The position numbers were made by a program, and so were the translations under genes. The notes beneath the pieces were generated by a model that worked only from the letters and a program-made list of their open reading frames with translations, ran no database searches and was not told the origin of the DNA. DNA of 64,000 bases from Maritimibacter sp. (GTDB lineage: Bacteria; Pseudomonadota; Alphaproteobacteria; Rhodobacterales; Rhodobacteraceae), in the NCBI GenBank assembly GCA_002695005.1, contig NZNT01000026.1:186001-250000 (forward strand), given 5' to 3'. Below, in pieces: positions 17,132-25,891 of the stretch. Position 1 is the stretch's first letter. Every line of letters begins with the position of its first letter.

Positions 17132-18241
17132 ATGGACGACCTCGAGCGACTGTTCGAAAATGTGGCCAACACGGTCGCAAGCTGGCCCGACTGGATCGGG
17201 CCGGCTGCCATTCTTGTCGCGGCGTTGGTCAGCGCGCTTGTGCTGCATTTCCTCCTGTTCTTCGCGATGCGGCATTTCTCGAACACCGACAGCGGCATAC
17301 TGGGCTCGATGGTGCGCCGCGCGCGCAGGCCGACCCGGCTCGCCTTTGTCCTCGCCGCCCTTGCCATCACCGTGCCGCGGCTCGACCTTCCCTACCGGCT
17401 GCAAGGCTGGCTCGGCCATCTGTTCCTGATCCTGCTGATCGTGCTGATCGGCTGGACCGCGATCCTGCTGACCCGCCATTTCAGCGACCGCGCCGTGCGC
17501 AAGCACCGGCTCGACACCGAAGACAACCTCGCCGCGCGCAAGTTCGTCACACAGGTCCGCGTGTTGCGGCGCACGGCGATCATCCTGCTGGTCATCGTGA
17601 CGGCCTCCGCGGTCCTACTGACCTTCGACGCCGTGCAGGAATACGGGGTGAGCCTTTTCGCCTCGGCAGGCGCCGCCGGCCTGATCCTCGGCCTCGCCGC
17701 ACGGCCGGTGCTGGCCAACCTCATCGCCGGCATCCAGATCGCCATCACGCAACCGATCCGGCTTGAGGACGTGGTGATCGTCGACGGCGAATGGGGCTGG
17801 ATCGAGGATATCTACGCCACCTATGTCGTGGTGCGCATCTGGGACTGGCGGCGCATGGTCGTGCCGCTGAGTTACTTCATCGAACAGCCGTTCCAGAACT
17901 GGACCCGTGAAAGCGCGTCGATCATCGGTTCGGTCTTCTGGTATCTCGACTACACCGTGCCGGTGTCCGAGGTGCGCGCGAAACTCGAAGAAATCATCCG
18001 CGACTCGCCGCATTGGGACGGCAAGGTCGTGAACCTTCAGGTCACCGACACCGACAAGGACACCATCGCCCTGCGCGGGCTGATGAGCGCGCGCACCTCG
18101 CCGCAGGCCTGGGATCTGCGCTGCGAGATCCGTGAAAAGATCGTCGCCTGGTTGCAGGAAACCTACCCCGAGGCCCTGCCCCGCCTGCGCGGCGAACTGG
18201 CGATGGTCGCCCCCGACACAGCCAGCGAAGGTCAGAGATGA
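17132..18241 (+). CDS. MscS-family mechanosensitive channel
   Basis: Membrane protein of 369 residues with an N-terminal set of about four helices, then the MscS pore helix and beta domain: GLILGLAARPVLANLIAGIQ followed by ITQPIRLEDVVIVDGEWGWI and the typical YFIEQPFQNWTRE. The C-terminal alpha/beta domain ends at about 360. It starts 4 nt after the symporter and its stop overlaps the next start by 4 nt, so it is co-transcribed with the transporter. The pairing suggests a safety valve for osmolyte or solute uptake (inference). Confidence 0.9.
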   Translation: MDDLERLFENVANTVASWPDWIGPAAILVAALVSALVLHFLLFFAMRHFSNTDSGILGSMVRRARRPTRLAFVLAALAITVPRLDLPYRLQGWLGHLFLILLIVLIGWTAILLTRHFSDRAVRKHRLDTEDNLAARKFVTQVRVLRRTAIILLVIVTASAVLLTFDAVQEYGVSLFASAGAAGLILGLAARPVLANLIAGIQIAITQPIRLEDVVIVDGEWGWIEDIYATYVVVRIWDWRRMVVPLSYFIEQPFQNWTRESASIIGSVFWYLDYTVPVSEVRAKLEEIIRDSPHWDGKVVNLQVTDTDKDTIALRGLMSARTSPQAWDLRCEIREKIVAWLQETYPEALPRLRGELAMVAPDTASEGQR

Positions 18242-19218
18242 CGCAATCCTCCCGAACCCTCGCGCTGCTGGGCGGCGCGCATGTCCACCTGCCCGACCAC
18301 CTGCGCATGATCGACGCGCGCGGGTGGCGTATCGGCCATGTCCACGACCGCGACACGGCGCGGCGCGACAGGCTCTGCGCCGAGCTTGGGGCCAAGCCTC
18401 TCGACACGCTGGACGGGCTGTCCGGGCTGGACGTGGCGGGCGTTGTCGTGTGCAGCGAGACCGCACATCACGACACGGACATTCCCGCAGCCCTCGAGGC
18501 GGGCCTTCCGGTGTTTTCCGAGAAGCCCCTCACGGGACGTGCCACCGCCGCGCGTGCCATCGCAGACCGGGCGGCCGACGCGGGCGTCCTGCTTCAGACG
18601 GGGTATTTCTTTCGCACCGTCCCGGCGCTGCAAACAGCACGCGACTGGATCACCGAGGGTCGGGTCGGCCGCGTATCCGCCGCGCGCATGATGTTCTGCC
18701 ACAACGGGGGCTACGCGGGCTGGCTCGACCTCAACTGCTGGATGACCGACCCCGCGCTCGCCTGCTACGACGGGTTCGTCGACGAGGCGGTCCATGTCAT
18801 CGACGCGCTCCAATGGATGCTCGGCCCCATCGCGGACGGCCACGCGATCACCGGCAATGCGCTTGGCTGGCCCGTGGACGATCACGGCGTGGCGGTCGTC
18901 ACCTTCTCATCCGGCGCGACGGGGGTGGTGGAGGCAGGCTGGACCGACACCCGGATGCGGCTGGAACTCGACATCGTGGGCGACGACGGCGCGATCTCCC
19001 TGCGTGACGAACACCTCACGCTGACCCCGCGCGACGCGGACGGCCCGGCCGAACACCACAGGCTCGATCCGCTCGACTCCGGGACCGGCATCCTCCCCTT
19101 CCTCGATGCGCTCGACGGCAGGGCAGCCCCCGCCCTCGTGCCGCCCGACGAGGCGGCGTCGGTCAACGACCTCCTCGACGCCATGAACCTGCGCCTGCCG
19201 GCGCGCGACCCTGACTGA
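18238..19218 (+). CDS. Gfo/Idh/MocA-family oxidoreductase
   Basis: NAD(P)-dependent sugar or cyclitol dehydrogenase-like protein of 326 residues. The N-terminal Rossmann part is LALLGGAHVHLPDHLRM, a loose nucleotide-binding motif. The EKP signature of the family (FSEKPLTG at about 97-104) supplies the conserved Lys-Pro pair. A C-terminal alpha/beta domain includes the DEAVHVIDALQWMLG segment with the conserved D..H. The start overlaps the mscS stop (ATGA). Substrate is not readable; by operon it probably acts on the solute imported by the symporter. Confidence 0.88.
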   Translation: MTQSSRTLALLGGAHVHLPDHLRMIDARGWRIGHVHDRDTARRDRLCAELGAKPLDTLDGLSGLDVAGVVVCSETAHHDTDIPAALEAGLPVFSEKPLTGRATAARAIADRAADAGVLLQTGYFFRTVPALQTARDWITEGRVGRVSAARMMFCHNGGYAGWLDLNCWMTDPALACYDGFVDEAVHVIDALQWMLGPIADGHAITGNALGWPVDDHGVAVVTFSSGATGVVEAGWTDTRMRLELDIVGDDGAISLRDEHLTLTPRDADGPAEHHRLDPLDSGTGILPFLDALDGRAAPALVPPDEAASVNDLLDAMNLRLPARDPD

Positions 19219-19239
19219 CACACCGAAAGGACCCTGCAC

Positions 19240-20037
19240 ATGGATTACGGACTGAAAGACAAGACCGCCCTCATCACCGGGGGCGCGTCCGGCATCGGCA
19301 AGGCCACCGCCCGAATGCTGCTCGACGAAGGGGCGCGGGTGATCCTGGTGGACCTCAAGGGCGACGAGGTGAGCCGCGCCGCCGACGAACTGGGCGACGG
19401 CGCCAAGGCGCTTCAGGCCGACCTGCGTGACCCTGAACAGGTCAAGGGGCTGGCCGCCACCACCGAGGAACGCTTCACCATGCCCGACATCGTGGTCTGT
19501 GCCGCCGGCGTGACCGGGGCCAAGGGCCACCCGCTCGACATGAGCGATGCCGACTGGCACGAGGCCTGGCAGACGGATTTCATGTCGGTCGTGCGCACCC
19601 TGCGCGTCTTCGTCCCGGCGATGGAAAAGCGCGGCTGGGGCCGGGCCGTGGTCCTGTGCTCGGAAAACGCGGTCCAGCCCTATTCCGACGAAGTCGTCTA
19701 CAACGTCGCCAAGGCGGGGCTGTTGAATTTCGTGAAGGGTCTGAGCGGCGAGGCCGCGAAAAAGGGCGTGCTGGTGAACTGCGTCTCGCCCGCCTTCATC
19801 GAAACGCCAATGACCGATGAGATGATGGATCAGAAGGCCGAGGCCGACGGGACCAGCCGGGACGAAGCCGTGCGCGATTTCCTGGCGACCGAGCGGCCCT
19901 TCATCGCGCTCGACCGGCGCGGGCGGGCCGAAGAGGTGGCCGCGGCCATCGCGTTTCTGTGTTCCAGGCAGGCAAGCTTCATCGTGGGGGCGAATTACCG
20001 CGTCGACGGCGGGTCCGTCGCGGCAATCGCGACCTGA
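19240..20037 (+). CDS. SDR-family oxidoreductase
   Basis: Short-chain dehydrogenase/reductase of 265 residues. The cofactor motif is TGGASGIG (13-20), with D38 after the second strand (LVDLK) favouring NAD(H). The catalytic residues are complete: S141, Y154 and K158 (YNVAK). The C-terminus has the usual NYRVDGG segment. AAAGGA precedes the start and it lies 21 nt after the Gfo/Idh gene as the last member of the operon. It probably acts on the same sugar or polyol pathway; the substrate is unknown. Confidence 0.92.
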   Translation: MDYGLKDKTALITGGASGIGKATARMLLDEGARVILVDLKGDEVSRAADELGDGAKALQADLRDPEQVKGLAATTEERFTMPDIVVCAAGVTGAKGHPLDMSDADWHEAWQTDFMSVVRTLRVFVPAMEKRGWGRAVVLCSENAVQPYSDEVVYNVAKAGLLNFVKGLSGEAAKKGVLVNCVSPAFIETPMTDEMMDQKAEADGTSRDEAVRDFLATERPFIALDRRGRAEEVAAAIAFLCSRQASFIVGANYRVDGGSVAAIAT

Positions 20038-20079
20038 CGGATGAAGGCGGGCAAGGTCACGCCCTGCCCGCCGCGCGCC

Positions 20080-20934
20080 TCAACTCCCGACGATCATGCC
20101 GCCGTTGGGATGGAGCGTCTGGCCGGTGAAGTAACTCCCGTCCTCACAGGCGAGGAAGAGGTAGGAGGTCGCGACCTCCCACGGCTGGCCGGCCCGTCCC
20201 ATCGGGGAATGCGCGCCGAAATCCTCGACCATCTCGTCCGACATGCTGCCGGGGATGAACGGCGTCCAGATCGGCCCCGGCGCGACCGCGTTCACCCGGA
20301 TCTTGCGGTCGAGCAGCTGCGTCGCGATGGAGCGAGAGAAGGCCGAGACGGCCCCGCGCGTCGCGGTGTAGTCGACCAGCTTGTCGTTGCCCTTGAAGGC
20401 GTTGACGCTCGCCGTGTTCACGATGGCCCCGCCGTCGGGAATGTGGTCGAGAGCGGCTTGCGTCACGAAGAAATAGCCCATGACGTTGCTGTCGAAGGTG
20501 CGGCGCAATTGCTCCTCCGAGATGTCGCGCAGGTCGAAATCCACGAACTGCTGGGCCGCGTTGTTCACGAGCACGTCGAGACGCCCGAAGTGCTCGGCAA
20601 TCTCCTTCACGGCACCGAAGGCCGCGTCATGGTCACCCACGTCGGCTTTCACGAGGTGGCAGCGCTGCCCCTCCTCCTCGACGATCCGGCGCGTGTCTTC
20701 GGCATCGCGATCTTCGTTGAGGTAGACGATCCCCACGTCGGCCCCTTCGCGGGCGAACAGCGCGACCACCGCGCGGCCGATGCCGCTGTCGCCGCCCGTC
20801 ACCAGCGCGACCTTGCCGTCGAGCCGGCCGCTGCCCGGATAGCGGGGCCGCCAGTCGGGTGCGGGGTTCATTTCATGTTCGGCCGCCGGCATCGCGTCCT
20901 GATGCTGCGGCGGAATTCTGGCATGTTTGGTCAT
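20080..20934 (-). CDS. SDR-family oxidoreductase (YghA/YhdG-like) with Lys-to-Arg active site
   Basis: SDR of 284 residues with the N-terminal extension typical of the YghA/general-stress subgroup (PPQHQ...HEMNPAPD). The cofactor motif is TGGDSGIG (46-53), NNAA is at 124-127, and the catalytic Ser is S176 with Y189. The usual YxxxK lysine is Arg193 (YTATR; codon CGC, read on the minus strand at 20356-20358), a rare change that in characterised SDRs would be expected to weaken proton transfer. The start at 20934 has GGAGG 6 nt upstream. It is a single gene convergent with the SDR above; stress-related in relatives, substrate unknown. Confidence 0.9.
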   Translation of the reverse strand: MTKHARIPPQHQDAMPAAEHEMNPAPDWRPRYPGSGRLDGKVALVTGGDSGIGRAVVALFAREGADVGIVYLNEDRDAEDTRRIVEEEGQRCHLVKADVGDHDAAFGAVKEIAEHFGRLDVLVNNAAQQFVDFDLRDISEEQLRRTFDSNVMGYFFVTQAALDHIPDGGAIVNTASVNAFKGNDKLVDYTATRGAVSAFSRSIATQLLDRKIRVNAVAPGPIWTPFIPGSMSDEMVEDFGAHSPMGRAGQPWEVATSYLFLACEDGSYFTGQTLHPNGGMIVGS

Positions 20935-21066
20935 GTCATCCTCCAGTCAGGTTGCCTGAACCCAACGCCGGGTGATCGGCCCCGTTCCCGCGAAGTTCCA
21001 GGGTCGGCACGGCGCCGCCGGGCCACGACACCGGAACCACCGGCCCCCCCCTCGGGTTGGGGTTTC

Positions 21067-22812
21067 GTGCTGCACAAACTGACTGATTTTCCGCCCCGGG
21101 GCGCAGACCGCGCCGCACCGCGATGGCTCCGGCCCGTCGTGGCGGCGCTCATGTGCGTCATCACGCTCGCGGTCGCCCCCGCCGCGCCCGCGCAAGACGA
21201 CTCCCAGTTCTGGTACGAAACCGACGCGCTCAACTCGGGTCTGCAAACCGACGACACGACCCCGCCGGACCGGTCCGCCCCGCGCCAGACGATCCGCGGG
21301 TTCGTCGCCGCAGCCGACCGGGGCGACTACGGCTCGGCCGCGCATTACCTCAACCTGTCACGCATTCCGCCCGAACAGCAGGAGCAGGCCGGGCGCGACG
21401 CTGCCCGCAAACTCGCCTCGATCATGGAGCGTCAGGTCTGGATCGACTGGTCCGACCTGTCGGCCCGCCCCGACGCCATGATCGAGCGGCGCGGCGGGTC
21501 CAGCAGCCGGTCGGGCGACGCGCGCCGCGACATACAGATCGAAACGCTCCAGACCGGCGGCACAGCCTATGACCTGCGCATCGCCCGGTACAGGCCACCC
21601 GAGGGGGACGCCCTGTGGCTCTTCACCCCCCAAACGGTCGACAATATCGCGCCGCTTTTCGATGCCTTCGGGCCAAGACCCTACGAACGGTTCATCCCGG
21701 ATGTCCTGAAATACGAAATCATGGGTCTGTGGCTGTGGGAATGGATCGCGCTTCCGCTGCTCGCCCTGTGCGTCATCGGGCTGGGCTGGGTCGTGCAGAA
21801 GCTGGTATTCCTGCTCGCACAGCGGGCCCCGCGCAACTGGCTCAGGAACGGGTTGCAGCGCAGCCGCCTGCCTGTGGCGCTTCTCGTCATGGCGGGTGTG
21901 ACACAGGTGATCCTGAACTGGGTGCTGTCGTTCTCCGGCCCGGTTCAGGCGTTTCTTCAACCGGTGCTGATCATCGTCATGGTCTGGGGCGTCGGCATGA
22001 CCGCGCTGCGTATTCTCGACGCCATCCTTCACAAGATCACGCTGCGCTATGTGGGCGAGATCGACGACAAGCGCGGGGTCGATGAACGCGCGTTCTACAC
22101 CTCGATCTATGCGCTCCGGCGGCTCATCGTGCTCGCAACGGTGGGCATCGCCGCGATCATCGTGCTCGTCCGGCTCAACCTCTTCGACAGCATCGGCATG
22201 ACGCTGCTGGCCTCGGCGGGCGTGCTGACCGTCGTGCTCGGCATCGCGGGCCAGGCCGTGCTCGGCAATATCATCGCCTCGCTCCAGATCGCCTTCGCCA
22301 AGCCCGTGCGGATCGGCGATGCCGTGTTCTTCGAAGGCGAATGGGCCTATGTGGAATCCATCTTCTACACGTTCCTCAGGCTCAGAACCTGGGACAAGCG
22401 GCGGATCGTCGTGCCGGTGACCTATTTCGTCTCGAAACCGTTCGAGAACTGGTCCGTCACCGAGGCCCGGATGATGCGCGTCATCGACCTTTGGCTCGAC
22501 CCGCGCGCCGACGTGTCGGCGCTGCGCCGGTCGTTCGAACGTATGCTCGAGGCGGACCCGGATATCGACGAAGCCGAGAATTCCTTCGTCTACGCGACCG
22601 ACCAGTCCCCCGACGGCTTCAAGATCAGCTTCTACGCCATGATGCCCGACCCCTCGACCGGCTGGACCGTGCAAAGCCGCCTGCGCGAACAGCTCATGGC
22701 CTGCGTGCGCGACGAACACCCGGAGTGGATCGCCCGCGAGCGGGTGCTTGATGCCGGATCGGAAGATGACAGCAGCGCATCAAAATCGTCCCGTGCCGTC
22801 GGCGCGGGCTGA
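21067..22812 (+). CDS. MscS-family channel with N-terminal periplasmic domain
   Basis: Protein of about 581 residues. A hydrophobic signal segment (VAALMCVITLAVAPAAPAQ, residues about 20-38) precedes a soluble domain of about 190 residues (TIRGFVAAADRGDYGSAAHY onward), then four helices, the MscS pore helix and beta domain (VVLGIAGQAVLGNIIASLQ, FAKPVRIGDAVFFEGEW, YFVSKPFENWS) and a C-terminal domain. The start is uncertain: GTG at 21067 keeps a basic n-region before the signal segment, while ATG at 21151 is the alternative. The reading frame is open back to 20041, but that part is antisense to the SDR gene and not used. A PAP2 phosphatase follows after 31 nt. Confidence 0.85.
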   Translation: MLHKLTDFPPRGADRAAPRWLRPVVAALMCVITLAVAPAAPAQDDSQFWYETDALNSGLQTDDTTPPDRSAPRQTIRGFVAAADRGDYGSAAHYLNLSRIPPEQQEQAGRDAARKLASIMERQVWIDWSDLSARPDAMIERRGGSSSRSGDARRDIQIETLQTGGTAYDLRIARYRPPEGDALWLFTPQTVDNIAPLFDAFGPRPYERFIPDVLKYEIMGLWLWEWIALPLLALCVIGLGWVVQKLVFLLAQRAPRNWLRNGLQRSRLPVALLVMAGVTQVILNWVLSFSGPVQAFLQPVLIIVMVWGVGMTALRILDAILHKITLRYVGEIDDKRGVDERAFYTSIYALRRLIVLATVGIAAIIVLVRLNLFDSIGMTLLASAGVLTVVLGIAGQAVLGNIIASLQIAFAKPVRIGDAVFFEGEWAYVESIFYTFLRLRTWDKRRIVVPVTYFVSKPFENWSVTEARMMRVIDLWLDPRADVSALRRSFERMLEADPDIDEAENSFVYATDQSPDGFKISFYAMMPDPSTGWTVQSRLREQLMACVRDEHPEWIARERVLDAGSEDDSSASKSSRAVGAG

Positions 22813-22843
22813 CCCTTCAACCCTCAGGACAGGAAAGTCACCC

Positions 22844-23578
22844 ATGACCGACACGACAGCCTCCCCGTTCACCGCGTTCCTGCGCGTCGTCGAGTTGCGC
22901 TGGCTGTTGTATCTCGCCGGTCTGATCTGCCTCTTCTGGGGCCTGGCCGAGCTGGCCGACGAAGTGCTTGAGGGCGAAACGCGCAGCTTGGATCGCGACA
23001 TCCTCCTCGCATTGCGCACGCCGGGCGACCTGTCAGATCCCATCGGACCCGGGTGGGTGGAAGAAATGGGGCGCGACCTGACCGCTCTGGGCGGCACCGT
23101 CGTCCTGACCCTCTCGACCCTGCTCGTCTCACTCTACTTCCTCATGCGCCACCGGATCAGCTCGATGCTGTTTCTGCTCGCCTCGGTCGGGGGCGGCATC
23201 GCGCTGTCCAGCCTCGCGAAGGCCGCCTTCGACCGCCCGCGTCCCGAGTTGGTTCCGCACGGCTCCATCGTCCACACGGCGAGTTTCCCGTCAGGCCATT
23301 CGATGATGGCGGCAGTCGCCTATCTTTCGCTCGGCGTGCTCCTCGCACGGGTTCAGCCGCGCCGCCGCCTCAAGGTCTTCATCCTCTGCGTGGCGGTCAC
23401 GCTGACACTGCTGGTGGGCATCAGCCGCGTCTATCTCGGCGTGCACTGGCCGACCGACGTGCTCGCCGGCTGGCTCGCGGGCGCGGCTTGGGCGGCGCTG
23501 TGTTTCGGCCTCGCCCAACTGCTCGCGCGCCGCGGTCATGTGGAGCCTGAGAACTGCGATCCGCCCGACGACCCGTGA
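22844..23578 (+). CDS. PAP2-family phosphatase
   Basis: Membrane phosphatase of 244 residues with about six helices and all three PAP2 motifs: KAAFDRPRP, FPSGHSMM, and SRVYLGVHWPTDV, giving the catalytic His pair and Arg. Such enzymes hydrolyse lipid phosphates such as phosphatidate or undecaprenyl pyrophosphate, with the active site on the periplasmic side. ATG at 22844 is preceded by CAGGACAGGAAAG. It follows the second mscS gene by 31 nt and is probably co-transcribed. The exact substrate cannot be read. Confidence 0.92.
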   Translation: MTDTTASPFTAFLRVVELRWLLYLAGLICLFWGLAELADEVLEGETRSLDRDILLALRTPGDLSDPIGPGWVEEMGRDLTALGGTVVLTLSTLLVSLYFLMRHRISSMLFLLASVGGGIALSSLAKAAFDRPRPELVPHGSIVHTASFPSGHSMMAAVAYLSLGVLLARVQPRRRLKVFILCVAVTLTLLVGISRVYLGVHWPTDVLAGWLAGAAWAALCFGLAQLLARRGHVEPENCDPPDDP

Positions 23579-23654
23579 CGGACGCACGGCAAGTGAGCGG
23601 CAAGGAACAATGGCCCGCCGGGTCCGTTGATCTTTAAGGAAAGGGAGCGCGCGA

Positions 23655-25274
23655 ATGGTCCACACACTGCCTCATCGACCCCAGCTTCTCGTCATCGGCG
23701 CAGGCGTAGCAGGCGGCATGGTCGCCCATCGCGCCGCGCAGGCGGGCCTGAAGGTGAGCATCCTGTGCGACGGCCCGCAGGTGCAACGCGAAGATCTGGT
23801 CGACAGGTTCCGCTCCTCCGACCCGCAGACCATGATGTCGCCCTACCCGCCCGTGCCCCACGCGCCCCAGCCGCAGGTCGCGCGCACCGACGACTACCTC
23901 ATCCAGAAAGGCCCCCACGCCTACGACCAGCAATACATCCGTGCGGTCGGCGGCACGACGTGGCACTGGGCCGCCGCCGCGTGGCGCTACCTCCCCAACG
24001 ACATGAAGCTGAAGTCGCGCTACGGGGTCGGGCGCGACTGGCCGCTCGACTACTGGGACATCGAGCCGTGGTATCAGGCCGCGGAAGAGGAAATGGGTGT
24101 CGCCGGACCCGAGGACGCGCCCTTCGACGCGCCCCGCTCCGCCCCCTACCCGATGCCCGCAGCGCCGCTGTCCTACATGGATCAGGTCTTTCACGAAAAA
24201 CTCACGGCCCTTGGCTACGATCACGTCAGCGCGCCGCAGGCCCGCAACAATCAGCAGGTCTATGACGGTCGCCCGCCCTGCTGCGGCAATGCCAACTGTA
24301 TGCCCATCTGCCCGATCGGCGCGCAGTATTCCGGCAACATCGCCGTGGAAAAGGCGCAGGCCGCGGGGGCCGAGTTGATCACGAATGCCGTGGTCCACCA
24401 CCTCGAAGTCGGCGACGACGGCGAGATCATCGCGGCCCGCTACCTCACGCCGAGCCGCGAGGAGTTCCGGATCGAGGCCGACCGCTTCGTGCTGGCCGCG
24501 AACGGGATCGAAGGGCCCAAGATCCTTTTGATGTCGACGCAGGAGAACGCGCCGGAGGGCGTCGCCAATTCCTCGGACATGGTGGGCCGGAACCTGATGG
24601 ACCACCCCGGCACCTCGTCGTCCTTCGACAGCGAAGTGCCGCTCTGGCCCGGACGCGGCCCCAACGTGATTTCCGCCATCACCAGTCTGCGTGACGGCGA
24701 TTTCCGCAGCGAACATGCCGCGCGCAAACTGATGATCCTGAACATGAACCCGGTCGAAGGCATCGCGAAAGCGGCCATCGACGAGGGGCTGACGGGCACA
24801 GAGCTGCGCGAGGCGGTGCGCCATCGCACCGCCCGCCGGCAGGTCATCACGGCGTTCCACGAACAACTCCCCGACCCGAGCAACCGCATCCGCCCCTCGA
24901 CCGAGGGCAAGACCGACCGGCTCGGCCTGCCCCGCCCCGAAATCCACTATGACGTCGGCGACTATGTGGCGCGCGCCGCCGAGGACACGCGCAAGCGGGT
25001 CGAGCGGATTGCCGAAACGCTCGGCGCCACGGCCAGCAGCGTGGAACACAACGAGGGCTACCTGCCGAACAACCACATCACCGGCGCGACGATCATGGGC
25101 GACGACCCGCGCGACAGCGTGGTCGATGCCGATTGCCGGGCCCACGATCACCCGAACCTCTGGATCAGCTCGTCCTCGACCTTTCCATCGGTCTCCAGCG
25201 TGAACGTCACGCTCACCATCGCCGCCCTCGCGCTGCGCATGGGCGAGCACATCGTGAACGAGGCCCGCCCATGA
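23655..25274 (+). CDS. GMC-family FAD-dependent sugar dehydrogenase, alpha subunit
   Basis: Flavoprotein of 539 residues resembling the alpha subunit of bacterial FAD-glucose/gluconate dehydrogenases. It has FAD motif GAGVAG (15-20), the GGTTWHWAAAAWR segment (99-111), and a cysteine loop RPPCCGNANCMPIC with C209, C215 and C219 in the C-x5-C-x3-C spacing of the 3Fe-4S cluster in the Burkholderia FAD-GDH. The GMC catalytic pair is probably H474 (NNHITG) and N517 (SSVNVT). No signal peptide; export is expected through the Tat-signal gamma subunit encoded two genes downstream. The stop overlaps the cytochrome gene by 4 nt. The substrate is probably an aldose or sugar acid (family inference). Confidence 0.93.
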   Translation: MVHTLPHRPQLLVIGAGVAGGMVAHRAAQAGLKVSILCDGPQVQREDLVDRFRSSDPQTMMSPYPPVPHAPQPQVARTDDYLIQKGPHAYDQQYIRAVGGTTWHWAAAAWRYLPNDMKLKSRYGVGRDWPLDYWDIEPWYQAAEEEMGVAGPEDAPFDAPRSAPYPMPAAPLSYMDQVFHEKLTALGYDHVSAPQARNNQQVYDGRPPCCGNANCMPICPIGAQYSGNIAVEKAQAAGAELITNAVVHHLEVGDDGEIIAARYLTPSREEFRIEADRFVLAANGIEGPKILLMSTQENAPEGVANSSDMVGRNLMDHPGTSSSFDSEVPLWPGRGPNVISAITSLRDGDFRSEHAARKLMILNMNPVEGIAKAAIDEGLTGTELREAVRHRTARRQVITAFHEQLPDPSNRIRPSTEGKTDRLGLPRPEIHYDVGDYVARAAEDTRKRVERIAETLGATASSVEHNEGYLPNNHITGATIMGDDPRDSVVDADCRAHDHPNLWISSSSTFPSVSSVNVTLTIAALALRMGEHIVNEARP

Positions 25275-25891
25275 CTGTCGCCCGCACGATCCTGGCGCTC
25301 GCCCTGACCGCCTTCGGCCCCACTGCCCTCTCGGCTCAGTCGACCGACATCCTGCTGAATTGCTCGGCCTGTCACGCCGTGGCGCCGGAGCGCCCCACCA
25401 CGCAGGTTTTCCCCGATCTGAACGGCCAGCCGATCCGCTACCTCGAACGGCAGCTTGAGGCCTTCCGCGAGGGCGACCGGCGCCACCGCCAGATGGAACT
25501 CACCGCCCTCGCGCTCGGACAGGGTGACGGGGCCATGGCACGGCTCTATGCCGACGCGCCCCGCCCGGTCCTCGAACCGAAAGGCATGAACGACGACACG
25601 CCGCCCGCGCTTGTCACCCAGGGCGACTGGAGCCGCGGCCTCGCCCCCTGCGCCAGTTGCCATTCGCTCGACCCCGACACCGACCGCGCCCGCACCGCGC
25701 CACGCCTTCACGGCCAGCCCGAAGCCTATCTGGCCGACCAACTGCGCGCCTATGCGGACGGACGCCGGACCTCGGACCCGATGGGACGGATGCGGGCCTA
25801 TTCCGCCCGTCTCGACACCGCAGAAATCTCTGACCTCGCCGCCTATTACGCCTCGTGGCGGCCCGAGACGGAGGAGGCGAAGAATGATTGA
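25271..25891 (+). CDS. Dihaem cytochrome c, electron-acceptor subunit
   Basis: Protein of 206 residues with a signal peptide (MTVARTILALALTAFGPTAL, cleavage near SAQ) and two cytochrome c domains with CSACH (31-35) and CASCH (127-131). The 'P.L.GQP..Y...QL.A...G.R' repeat in each half is that of cytochrome c4-like proteins. Classical FAD-GDH and gluconate dehydrogenase complexes carry a larger trihaem beta subunit, so this is a reduced or replaced version. The start overlaps the alpha-subunit stop (ATGA), and the stop overlaps the gamma-subunit start by 8 nt. Confidence 0.92.
   Translation: MTVARTILALALTAFGPTALSAQSTDILLNCSACHAVAPERPTTQVFPDLNGQPIRYLERQLEAFREGDRRHRQMELTALALGQGDGAMARLYADAPRPVLEPKGMNDDTPPALVTQGDWSRGLAPCASCHSLDPDTDRARTAPRLHGQPEAYLADQLRAYADGRRTSDPMGRMRAYSARLDTAEISDLAAYYASWRPETEEAKND

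Noticed and set aside
20041-21066. N-terminal extension of the second MscS frame back to 20041
   Set aside because: The open frame runs antisense through the SDR gene; the signal-like segment at about 21124-21195 marks the true N-terminus.
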